DNA of 64,000 bases from Pseudomonadota bacterium (lineage in GTDB: Bacteria > Pseudomonadota > Alphaproteobacteria > Rhizobiales > Xanthobacteraceae): assembly GCA_023404675.1 (NCBI GenBank), contig JAEYAW010000035.1, forward strand, positions 1 through 64,000, in the 5' to 3' direction. The position numbers and the translations under genes are program-made. This document shows positions 44,501 through 52,653 of the stretch, in pieces. The first letter of the stretch is position 1; each line of letters opens with the position of its first letter. The notes beneath the pieces were generated by a model. That model made no database searches. It saw only the letters and a program-made list of their open reading frames with translations, and had not been told where the DNA came from.

Positions 44501-47050
44501 ATGAGCTTGGGACTGCGTTGGCTGCGGCGGGGCATGGCTGCCGCCCTCATGGTGATTGCTGCACCGGGTGGGATGGCTGTCACGGCGGTGGCTGTTGCCA
44601 CCATGGCTCCGATTTTTGTTTCGCCGGCGGCGGCACAGACGGTGTCGTCGATCGTCGTGGAGGGGAACCGGCGCGTTGAGGCGGAGACGATTCGCTCCTA
44701 CTTCAAGGCTGGCCCGGGCGGTCGGCTCGATTCGCTGGCGGTCGACGACGGCCTCAAGGCGTTGATCGAGACCGGCCTGTTTCAGGACGTGCGCATCAAC
44801 AATGCTAGCGGTCGTCTGGTCGTGAGCGTGGTCGAGAACCCGGTCATCGGACGCGTCGCCTTCGAGGGCAACAAGAAGGTCAAGGACGAGCAGCTGCAGG
44901 CCGAAATCCAGTCCAAGCCGCGCGGTACTCTCTCGCGGCCGATGGTGCAGGCGGATGCGCAGCGCATCAGCGAGATTTATCGCCGCTCCGGCCGTTACGA
45001 TGTGCGGGTCAATCCGCAGATCATCGAGCACCCGAACAATCGCGTCGATCTCGTGTTCGAGGTTACCGAGGGCGGGAAGACCGGTGTCAGCTCTATTGAA
45101 TTCATCGGCAACAAGGCGTTTTCGTCCTACCGCCTGAAGGACGTCATCAAGACCCGCGAGACCAACTGGCTTAGCTTCCTCGGTTCGGGAGACGTGTACG
45201 ATCCCGACCGCGTTGAGGCTGACCGCGATCTCATCCGGCGCTATTACCTCAAGAACGGCTATGCTGACGTGCAGGTTGTCGCCGCGCTGACGGAGTACGA
45301 TCCGCAGCAGAAGGGCTTCCTGATCACCTTCAAGATCGATGAGGGATCGCAGTACCGGGTTGGCTCGGTCGACTATCAGTCGTCGATCGCGACCCTGGAT
45401 GGCCGTTCGCTGTCAGGCTTCTCGCAAGTGGGTGTCGGGTCGATTTACGATGCCACGGCCGTTGAGAAGTCCGTGGAGGACATGACCGTCGAACTGTCGC
45501 GGCGTGGCTATGCCTTCGCGACTGTGCGTCCCCGGGGCGAGCGCAATTTCCAGGCGCATACCGTCGCCATTGTGTTCTCTGCGGAAGAAGGCCCGCGGAC
45601 CTACATCGAGCGCATCAATATTCGCGGCAACACCCGCACGCGTGAATACGTTATCCGCCGCGAGTTCGATCTGGCCGAAGGCGATGCGTATAACCGCGCG
45701 TTGGCTGATCGCGCCGAGCGGCGTTTGAAGAACCTCGACTACTTCAAGACCGTGAAGATCTCGACCGAGCCGGGCTCTTCGACCGATCGTGTGATCCTCA
45801 ACGTCGATCTGGAAGAGAAATCCACAGGCGACTTCTCGGTCTCGGGCGGTTACTCCACGACGGAAGGCGCGCTCGGCGAGGTTTCGGTTTCCGAACGCAA
45901 TTTCCTCGGCACCGGCCTGTTTGCGAAGGCGACTGTACAGTACGGTCAGTATGCGCGCGGTGGTTCGATCTCGATCGTCGAGCCGTATCTGTTCGACTAC
46001 CGTGTCGCGTTCGGCCTGGATGTCTACTATCGCCAGCAACTGGCCAATTCGTACATCTCGTATGGCACGACCACGGCCGGCTTCTCGCCGCGCCTCGGCT
46101 TTGCCCTGCGCGAGGATCTGAACCTGCAACTGCGCTATTCATTGTATCGGCAGTCCGTGAACCTGCCGTACACGATGAGCAATTGTAACAACATCCAGTT
46201 CCTTCCGGATGGCTCAGCCAACCCGGCGTTCAATCCGACCATCGCCTACGCCTATTACAACGGCCTCAATCTGAGCGGCACCAACGGATATGGCTGCTAC
46301 TTCGATGGCGAGGCGTCGCTGCCGGTGCGCGCGGAACTGGCGCAGGGCGGCTACTACACCTCGATGATCGGCTACACGCTGAACTACAACACGCTCGACA
46401 ACAACAAGAACCCGACCTCCGGTCTGCTCATCGACTGGAAGCAGGACTTTGCGGGCGTCGGCGGCGACGTGAGCTATCTGAAGACCACAATCGACGCCAA
46501 GTACTATACGCCGATCGTGGCCGACATCGTTGGTGTGCTGCATGTTCAGGGCGGCGTGCTGACCAGTGTCGGCAGCAACCTGCGCATGCTCGACCACTTC
46601 CAGATGGGCCCGAACCTCGTGCGCGGCTTCGCGCCGGTCGGCATCGGTCCGCGCGACCTGACGCTGGGTTCGACCCAGGACGCGCTCGGCGGCACGATGT
46701 ACTGGGGTGCGTCGTACGAAGTGCAGATGCCGTTCTGGTTCATGCCGAAGGAAGTCGGTCTCAAGGGTGCGCTCTTTGCGGATGCCGGCTCGCTTTGGGG
46801 CTATAAAGGTCCGACCTCGCGCTGGGAGACGGGCGAGATCATCATGCCGAGCTGCCCGGTGTCGCCGACCTTCCCGGCGGGCTGTGCGATGAACTACGAC
46901 GACACCAACACGATCCGCAGTTCGGTCGGTGTGGGTCTCATCTGGCAGTCGCCGTTTGGTCCGCTGCGCTTCGACTACGCCATTCCGATCACGAAGGGGC
47001 AGTACGACAAGGTGCAGCAGTTCAAGTTCGGTGGTGGCACCTCCTTCTAA
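44501..47050 (+). CDS. bamA: outer membrane protein assembly factor BamA
   Basis: An 849-residue beta-barrel channel. The signal peptide ends AAAQ at about residue 46, followed by five POTRA domains (the first begins IVVEGNRRVEAETIRSYF), then a C-terminal barrel containing the VRGF loop motif and ending in a terminal Phe. BamA folds and inserts outer-membrane proteins. Start is uncertain: ATGs at 44477 and 44321 are in frame, the latter overlapping the rseP stop; 44501 gives the most normal signal peptide. Confidence 0.94.
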   Translation: MSLGLRWLRRGMAAALMVIAAPGGMAVTAVAVATMAPIFVSPAAAQTVSSIVVEGNRRVEAETIRSYFKAGPGGRLDSLAVDDGLKALIETGLFQDVRINNASGRLVVSVVENPVIGRVAFEGNKKVKDEQLQAEIQSKPRGTLSRPMVQADAQRISEIYRRSGRYDVRVNPQIIEHPNNRVDLVFEVTEGGKTGVSSIEFIGNKAFSSYRLKDVIKTRETNWLSFLGSGDVYDPDRVEADRDLIRRYYLKNGYADVQVVAALTEYDPQQKGFLITFKIDEGSQYRVGSVDYQSSIATLDGRSLSGFSQVGVGSIYDATAVEKSVEDMTVELSRRGYAFATVRPRGERNFQAHTVAIVFSAEEGPRTYIERINIRGNTRTREYVIRREFDLAEGDAYNRALADRAERRLKNLDYFKTVKISTEPGSSTDRVILNVDLEEKSTGDFSVSGGYSTTEGALGEVSVSERNFLGTGLFAKATVQYGQYARGGSISIVEPYLFDYRVAFGLDVYYRQQLANSYISYGTTTAGFSPRLGFALREDLNLQLRYSLYRQSVNLPYTMSNCNNIQFLPDGSANPAFNPTIAYAYYNGLNLSGTNGYGCYFDGEASLPVRAELAQGGYYTSMIGYTLNYNTLDNNKNPTSGLLIDWKQDFAGVGGDVSYLKTTIDAKYYTPIVADIVGVLHVQGGVLTSVGSNLRMLDHFQMGPNLVRGFAPVGIGPRDLTLGSTQDALGGTMYWGASYEVQMPFWFMPKEVGLKGALFADAGSLWGYKGPTSRWETGEIIMPSCPVSPTFPAGCAMNYDDTNTIRSSVGVGLIWQSPFGPLRFDYAIPITKGQYDKVQQFKFGGGTSF

Positions 47051-47074
47051 GATCGAGTTCCATCCATCCTTCGG

Positions 47075-47105
47075 CAACCGCGACGGAGCTTCTCCGTCGC
47101 GGTTG
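47075..47105 (+). terminator. strong stem-loop between bamA and lpxD
   Basis: caaccgcgacggag (47075-47088) pairs perfectly with ctccgtcgcggttg (47092-47105) around ctt. It is 14 bp long, 24 bases past the bamA stop. No T-run follows, so it may be a processing or stability element rather than a complete terminator. Confidence 0.5.
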
Positions 47106-47227
47106 TGCATTGAGCGGTCGCTTGCCGAAGGCAGTCGTCATGCCGATTGACAGTCGGCGGAAAGGCTGCTCAGTCCCGCCGAGCAACGATCTCGGCCGGA
47201 TGGCGGCCGGTGCGCGTGACGGGCAGC

Positions 47228-48307
47228 ATGAGCCAACCATCCTTCTTTGACCGTCCCCAGCCCCGAAAGCTCGCGGACATTGCCGCGCTGGTCGGGGCGG
47301 AGGTCATCGATCCTGCCAAGAAAGATCTGGTGATCCGCGGCCTGGCCTCGCTCGACGAGGCCGGACCGGGACATCTGACGTTCTTCGACAATCTCAAATA
47401 CGTCGACCAACTCGTCGCGACGCAGGCCGGAGCGTGTCTGGTCAGCCCCCGGTTCGAGGGCAGGATTCCAGCCCGTGTCGCCGTGCTCAGGGCGAGGCGC
47501 CCGTTTCCGGCCTTCGTGGCGATCGCCCAGGCTTTCCACCCGGATTCATTGCAGCCCCGTCCAATGTACGGCGGACACGGCATCGATCAGACCGCCGTGA
47601 TCCACCCGAGTGTCCGCCTTGAGGACGACGTGACGGTCGATCCGATGGCCGTGGTCGGTCCGGGCGTCGAGATCGGATCGGGCACCAGCATAGGTTCCGG
47701 CGCTGTCATCGGGCCCGGCGTGCGGATCGGCCGGAATTGTTACATCGGCGCGAACTCCACGGTGCGCGCGGCCCTGATCGGCAATAACGTCGTCATCCAT
47801 CCCGGATGCCACATCGGCCATGACGGCTTCGGTTACATTCCGGGCCCCGGAGGACACCAGAAGGTGCCGCAAACGGGGCGCGTGGTCATTCAGCACAACG
47901 TGGAGATCGGCGCGGGCTCGACCATCGACCGCGGCAGCCTGCGCGACACCATGATCGGCGAGGGAACCAAAATCGACAATCAGGTGCAGGTCGGCCACAA
48001 TGTCTATATCGGGCGGAATTGTCTGATCCTCGCCCAGTGCGGCCTCGCTGGCAGTTCCACCTTCGAGGACAATGTGGTTCTCGGAGCGAAGGTGGGCGTG
48101 AACAATCACGTCGTCGTGGGCGAAGGTGCGCAAGTCGCCGCCATGAGCGGCATCAAGGACAGCATACCGCCAGGCGAGCGATGGGGCGGCATCTTCGCAC
48201 GCCCGGCCAGCCAGTGGCTTCGCGAGATGATCGTGGTGGAACGGTTGGCCAGGCAGGGAGCGGGCGGCGGCGCGGCTCACGGGCCGAAAGAGGAGGGGCG
48301 TGATTGA
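47228..48307 (+). CDS. lpxD: UDP-3-O-acylglucosamine N-acyltransferase
   Basis: A 359-residue left-handed beta-helix enzyme, third step of lipid A synthesis. An N-terminal uridine-binding domain (LVIRGLASLDEAGPGHLTFF) precedes hexapeptide repeats. The catalytic histidine lies in CHIGHDGFGY (H198). The ATG at 47228 gives normal length; the frame is open further upstream but unconserved. Its TGA shares a base with the fabZ start. Confidence 0.95.
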   Translation: MSQPSFFDRPQPRKLADIAALVGAEVIDPAKKDLVIRGLASLDEAGPGHLTFFDNLKYVDQLVATQAGACLVSPRFEGRIPARVAVLRARRPFPAFVAIAQAFHPDSLQPRPMYGGHGIDQTAVIHPSVRLEDDVTVDPMAVVGPGVEIGSGTSIGSGAVIGPGVRIGRNCYIGANSTVRAALIGNNVVIHPGCHIGHDGFGYIPGPGGHQKVPQTGRVVIQHNVEIGAGSTIDRGSLRDTMIGEGTKIDNQVQVGHNVYIGRNCLILAQCGLAGSSTFEDNVVLGAKVGVNNHVVVGEGAQVAAMSGIKDSIPPGERWGGIFARPASQWLREMIVVERLARQGAGGGAAHGPKEEGRD

Positions 48308-48762
48308 TGGATGTACCGATCGATATTGAATCAGTCGAGATCAGCGAGATCCTCAAGACGCTGCCGCATCGCTATCCGTTTCTTCTGATCGACAAGGTGA
48401 TCCAGATCCGCCGCAACGTCGGCGGAATCGGCATCAAAAACGTCACGGTGAACGAGCCCGCCTTCATGGGGCATTTCCCCGAGCGTCCGGTGTTTCCGGG
48501 CGTCCTGATGATCGAGGGCATGGCGCAGACGGCCGGCGTCGTCGGGATTCTCTCGGTCGATCACACCCCGCGTCCGCGCTCGGTGTTTTTCCTCACCATC
48601 GACAAGTGTAAATTCCGCAAGCCCGTGATCCCCGGGGACACCATCGAGTATCACATGGCCAGCATTGGCCGCCGCAAGACCATGTGGTGGTTTCACGGCG
48701 AGGCCAAAGTGCGCGGGCAGGTGGTTGCAGAGGCTGATGTCGGCGCGATGCTGACAGACTGA
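48307..48762 (+). CDS. fabZ: 3-hydroxyacyl-ACP dehydratase FabZ
   Basis: A 151-residue hotdog dehydratase for fatty-acid elongation. The active site is complete: FMGHFPERPVFPGVLMIEGM with H56 and E70, preceded by LPHRYPFLLIDKV. Its ATG begins on the last base of lpxD. Placed between lpxD and lpxA, it balances fatty acids and lipid A, as in other Gram-negatives. Confidence 0.96.
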   Translation: MDVPIDIESVEISEILKTLPHRYPFLLIDKVIQIRRNVGGIGIKNVTVNEPAFMGHFPERPVFPGVLMIEGMAQTAGVVGILSVDHTPRPRSVFFLTIDKCKFRKPVIPGDTIEYHMASIGRRKTMWWFHGEAKVRGQVVAEADVGAMLTD

Positions 48763-48773
48763 GAATAGGCGAC

Positions 48774-49592
48774 ATGGCTAAGATTGATCCGACCGCGCGC
48801 ATCGCGGATGGCGCGGTGATCGGTGATGAGGTCGAGATCGGACCCTATTGCATCATCGGGCCGGAGGTGACGATCGGCCCGCAAACGCGGCTGATCTCGC
48901 ATGTCAACGTCGCCGGCAAGACGACGATCGGTGCGCGCTGCACGATCTATCCGTTTGCTTCGCTCGGCACGCCGCCGCAGTCGCTCGCCTGGAAGGGTGA
49001 AATCACACAGCTCGAGATCGGCGAGGATTGCACCATCCGCGAGCAGGTGACGATGAGTGCCGGAACGGTGGGCGGTGGCGGCGTGACGCGCGTCGGCGCG
49101 CGCGGGTACTTCATGAACTGCGTGCACATCGGCCACGATTGCAAGGTGGGGAACGATGTGATCTTCGCCACTTCCGCGACACTCGGCGGCCACTGTGAGG
49201 TCGGCGACCACGTCTTCATGGGCGGGCTGACGGCGGTGCATCAGTTCGTGCGCATCGGCTCACAGGTGATGATGGGCGGATGCAGCGGGTTGCTCGGCGA
49301 CGTTATTCCCTATGCGCTTGCCAGCGGTCAGCATGCCACGCTCGAAGGCCTCAACGTGATCGGCATGCGCCGGCGCGGCTTCACCAAGGAGCGTCTGCAT
49401 CGGGTGCGCTCGTTCTACGAGCACCTGTTCCTCGGCAAAGGCTTATTCGCCGAACGCCTCGAAAGTGCGCGTGCTCTCGCGGGGGAGGATGCCGCAAACG
49501 CGGAAATTCTCGCTTTCGTCGACAGCGCCCAGCATCGCCGTCTTTGCTTCCCGCCCGGCGAGGGCAGGCAGCGCGGCGTCAGCACGGGCTGA
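48774..49592 (+). CDS. lpxA: UDP-N-acetylglucosamine O-acyltransferase
   Basis: A 272-residue hexapeptide-repeat enzyme that starts lipid A synthesis with hydroxyacyl-ACP. Left-handed beta-helix repeats begin IDPTARIADGAVIGDEVEIG, and the catalytic histidine is in NCVHIGHDCKVGND (H121). The C-terminal helical domain (RRRGFTKERLHRVRSFYEHL) is intact. It begins 12 bases after fabZ and is followed by lpxI. Confidence 0.95.
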   Translation: MAKIDPTARIADGAVIGDEVEIGPYCIIGPEVTIGPQTRLISHVNVAGKTTIGARCTIYPFASLGTPPQSLAWKGEITQLEIGEDCTIREQVTMSAGTVGGGGVTRVGARGYFMNCVHIGHDCKVGNDVIFATSATLGGHCEVGDHVFMGGLTAVHQFVRIGSQVMMGGCSGLLGDVIPYALASGQHATLEGLNVIGMRRRGFTKERLHRVRSFYEHLFLGKGLFAERLESARALAGEDAANAEILAFVDSAQHRRLCFPPGEGRQRGVSTG

Positions 49593-49601
49593 CCGGCGGC
49601 C

Positions 49602-50456
49602 ATGTCGGACACGGCCGCGCCACCGGCACCGATCGGAATCATCGCGGGTGGCGGCAGTGTGCCGTTCGCAGTCGCGGAAACGGTCGAGGCCAATGGCGGC
49701 AGGGCTATCCTCTTCGCGCTGCGCGGCTTCTGCGATAAGGAGCGTGTGAAGGCTTTTCGCCATCACTGGATCGCGCTCGGACAGCTTGGACGCTTTCTCA
49801 AGCTCGCGCGCAGCGAGGGCTGCCACGATCTTGTTTTTATCGGCACGCTTGTGCGGCCCGCAATCTCAGAGCTGCGGCTCGACTGGGAGACGATCCGCGT
49901 CATCCCGCGCGTGGTCGCGGCGTTTCGCGGCGGCGACGATCACCTGCTGACCGGCGTCGGCCGCATCTTCGAACAGCATGGTTTTCGTCTGATCGGTGCA
50001 TCGGATGTCGCTCCGCAGCTGCTGATGCCGGATGGACGGCTCACCGCCGCGGCGCCCGACGCCATCGCGTCGTCGGACATGGCAAAGGGGCGTGCGTTGC
50101 TGGACGCCATCGGCCCGTTCGATGTCGGGCAGGCGGTCGTCGTAATCGATGGCCATGTGGTCGCCATGGAGGACATCGAGGGTACCGACGCGCTGCTCGC
50201 GCGCGTGGCGCGGCTGCGGAGCGAGGGACGGATTCGCGCGCCCAAAGGAAAGGGTGTGCTGGTCAAGTTGCCGAAGCCCGCGCAGGATCGCCGCTTCGAT
50301 ATGCCCACGCTTGGTCCGCGCACCATCGAGGGCGTCGTTGCGGCTGGGCTTGCCGGAATTGCGGTTGCCGCCGGCGGCACGCTGCTGGCCGATGCCCAGG
50401 AGATGGTGCGGCTGGCCGACAAGGCAGGTCTCTTCATCACCGGCTGGACTGCATAA
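49602..50456 (+). CDS. lpxI: UDP-2,3-diacylglucosamine pyrophosphatase LpxI (DUF1009)
   Basis: A 284-residue hydrolase that makes lipid X, replacing the LpxH of gamma- and betaproteobacteria. The LpxI family is recognised by IGIIAGGGSVPFAVAETVEA at the N-terminus, ALRGF, GVGRIFEQHGFRLIGASDV and the C-terminal MPTLGPRTIEGVVAAGLAGI. Its place between lpxA and lpxB is the alphaproteobacterial arrangement. No lpxH-like gene is seen in the window. Confidence 0.93.
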   Translation: MSDTAAPPAPIGIIAGGGSVPFAVAETVEANGGRAILFALRGFCDKERVKAFRHHWIALGQLGRFLKLARSEGCHDLVFIGTLVRPAISELRLDWETIRVIPRVVAAFRGGDDHLLTGVGRIFEQHGFRLIGASDVAPQLLMPDGRLTAAAPDAIASSDMAKGRALLDAIGPFDVGQAVVVIDGHVVAMEDIEGTDALLARVARLRSEGRIRAPKGKGVLVKLPKPAQDRRFDMPTLGPRTIEGVVAAGLAGIAVAAGGTLLADAQEMVRLADKAGLFITGWTA

Positions 50457-50467
50457 GGACGTCGCCG

Positions 50468-51637
50468 ATGCCGAACGAGACCATGCGATCCCGGCATATC
50501 TTCATCGTGGCGACCGAGGAGTCCGGCGACCGGCTCGGTGCCGGACTGATGGCGGAGCTGCGTACACGGCGCGGCGAGACGATCAGGTTTTCGGGCGTGG
50601 GTGGCAGCCGGATGATCGCGCAGGGGCTGAAATCGCAGTTTCCCATCAGCGACCTGTCGATCATCGGCTTTTCCGCCGTCGTCAGGAACCTGCGGATGAT
50701 CCTGCGCCGCATCGACGAGGTGGCCCAGGCGGCTCTTGCTGCCGAACCGGATATGCTGGTGATCGTGGACAGCCCCGATTTCACCCATCGTGTGGCGCGT
50801 CGCGTGAAGAAGAAGCGGCCCGGGCTTCCGGTCGTGGACTACGTTGCGCCCACCGTGTGGGCATGGCGGCCCGGTCGCGCCAAGCGGATGCGGGCTTATG
50901 TCGACCACGTGCTGGCGCTCTTGCCGTTCGAGCCTGAGGCGTTCAGCCGCCTCAAGGGGCCGCCATGTAGTTATGTCGGCCATCCGCTGGCGCAGCAGGC
51001 CGCGAGCCTGCGGCCCGATGCCGGCGAAGCACGGGCGCGCGAAGCCACCGATCCGGCACGTTTGCTGGTGCTGCCGGGCAGCCGGCGCAGCGAGGTTCGC
51101 CATCACATGGCAACGTTCGGCGCGACGCTGGCGCGTCTGCTTGCGGCAGGCGCAAAACTCGATGTTACGTTGCCGACCACGCCGCACCTGCGCGAGATGG
51201 TCGTCGCAGCCACCGCCGGCTGGCCGCTGACGCCGCATATCGTCACGACCGAAGAGGAGAAGCGGGCGGCGTTTCGCTCCGCGCGCGCGGCGCTGGCGAA
51301 GTCCGGCACGGTCACGCTCGAACTGGCGCTCTCGGGCGTTCCAACAGTCGCGGCCTACAAGGTCGGGGCGATGGAGGCGGTGATCGCCAAGCCGCTGATC
51401 CGCACCTCGTCGGTGATCCTCGCCAATCTCGTGATCGGCGAGAACGTCGTGCCCGAATTTTTGCAGACGAGAGCCACGCCGGAAATTCTCGCGGCGACGC
51501 TGGAGGAGGTGCTGGCCGACACGCCGTTGCGCCGGCGGCAGATCGAGGCGTTTGCACAGCTCGATGCGATCATGGAGATGAGCGGCCGGCCGCCCAGCGC
51601 CCGCGCCGCCGATATTGTTCTGTCGATGATGAAGTAA
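50468..51637 (+). CDS. lpxB: lipid-A-disaccharide synthase
   Basis: A 389-residue GT19 glycosyltransferase joining lipid X and UDP-diacylglucosamine. The N-terminal block HIFIVATEESGDRLGAGLM is the LpxB opening; VVDYVAPTVWAWRPGRAKRM and LVLPGSRRSEVRHHMATF (donor site) are present, as is ALAKSGTVTLELAL. Length is normal. It is the last gene of the envelope block; a palindrome follows before the convergent hydrolase. Confidence 0.95.
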   Translation: MPNETMRSRHIFIVATEESGDRLGAGLMAELRTRRGETIRFSGVGGSRMIAQGLKSQFPISDLSIIGFSAVVRNLRMILRRIDEVAQAALAAEPDMLVIVDSPDFTHRVARRVKKKRPGLPVVDYVAPTVWAWRPGRAKRMRAYVDHVLALLPFEPEAFSRLKGPPCSYVGHPLAQQAASLRPDAGEARAREATDPARLLVLPGSRRSEVRHHMATFGATLARLLAAGAKLDVTLPTTPHLREMVVAATAGWPLTPHIVTTEEEKRAAFRSARAALAKSGTVTLELALSGVPTVAAYKVGAMEAVIAKPLIRTSSVILANLVIGENVVPEFLQTRATPEILAATLEEVLADTPLRRRQIEAFAQLDAIMEMSGRPPSARAADIVLSMMK

Positions 51638-51640
51638 GTA

Positions 51641-51660
51641 GGCGGGCTGTTCAGCCCGCC
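51641..51660. terminator. palindrome between lpxB and the convergent hydrolase
   Basis: ggcgggct and agcccgcc are perfect arms around gttc, four bases past the lpxB stop and 17 before the end of the opposite gene. There is no T-run on either side. A shared termination role is likely but unproven. Confidence 0.5.
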
Positions 51661-51676
51661 GAAGGGCTTCGGGCCC

Positions 51677-52561
51677 TCACGCCGCGTCGCAGCGCGCGCA
51701 GAAGGCGGCGATCCGCGCGATGGTCGGGGCATCTGCAAGCAACGGCGCGTGGCCCTGATCGGCGACCTCGACGATCTCCATGTCGGGCCGCCGCGCCTTC
51801 ATGTCCTGCACGCCCTGCGCCGACAGCAGGTCCGACAGCTTGCCGTGAACCACCATCAGCGGCTTGCCCTGCATCGCGTCGAACAGCTCCCAGATCGTCG
51901 GCAGCGGATTGTCTCTTGTGACGGCGGCGAGCGTGGCCGCGAGCGCCGCGTCGTAGGTGCGCTCGAAGCGGCCATCGCGTTCGCGGAAAGCGCGCCGGGC
52001 CCATGCCATCCATTCGGCGTCGGTGAGATTGGGGAAGTCACGGCCGAACATGGTTTTCGCCGCCGCGACGGCTTCGTCCCAGCTCGCGGGCATCGCACGA
52101 TCAGAACCGACATAGCCCTTGATGCGCACGAGCCCGTCGATTTCCAGCGCGGGGCCGATGTCGTTCAGCACAACGCCGCCCCACAGGTCGGGGTGGGTCG
52201 CGGACAGCCCCATGGAGATCAGGCCGCCGCGCGAAGTGCCGACGGCAATAACACGCGACAGGCCAAGCGCGCCGAGAATGGTGAGCACATCTCCGGCCTC
52301 GACAGGCACCGAGTATTTCGACGGATCGGGGTCGTAACCCGACAGGCCCCGGCCACGATACTCGATCGCAACGACACGGCGTGGCGTTGCCGTATCGTTG
52401 GCGAGCGCCAGTCCCAGCGCCTCGAAGTCCTCCACCGTGCGGGTCAGTCCCGGCAGGCAGACCACCGGAAGGCGATCGCCTGCAATCGGACCCGTGTCCC
52501 AGGCGTGGAGTTTCAGTCCGTCGGGGGCGTTGACGTAGACATCGCGGAAGCTGGCGGTCAT
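51677..52561 (-). CDS. alpha/beta-hydrolase fold protein
   Basis: A 294-residue hydrolase. The oxyanion region is LPVVCLPGLTRTVEDF, the nucleophile elbow GTSRGG (S110), and the His is in DQGHAPLL near residue 272. The probable acid is Asp in the 240s (MVVHGKLSDLLSAQG). The substrate is unknown; similar proteins act on esters or C-C bonds. It stands alone between the lipid A cluster and the transglycosylase, on the opposite strand to lpxB. Confidence 0.88.
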   Translation of the reverse strand: MTASFRDVYVNAPDGLKLHAWDTGPIAGDRLPVVCLPGLTRTVEDFEALGLALANDTATPRRVVAIEYRGRGLSGYDPDPSKYSVPVEAGDVLTILGALGLSRVIAVGTSRGGLISMGLSATHPDLWGGVVLNDIGPALEIDGLVRIKGYVGSDRAMPASWDEAVAAAKTMFGRDFPNLTDAEWMAWARRAFRERDGRFERTYDAALAATLAAVTRDNPLPTIWELFDAMQGKPLMVVHGKLSDLLSAQGVQDMKARRPDMEIVEVADQGHAPLLADAPTIARIAAFCARCDAA

Positions 52562-52653
52562 GGGCGGCTCTTCCTTGGCGGTCGGCTCAAGAGAATGCCT
52601 GCCTATACCGTGCGGATCGAGCGAAGGAAACTGCTGGGCAGGGGTGTGCGAAC

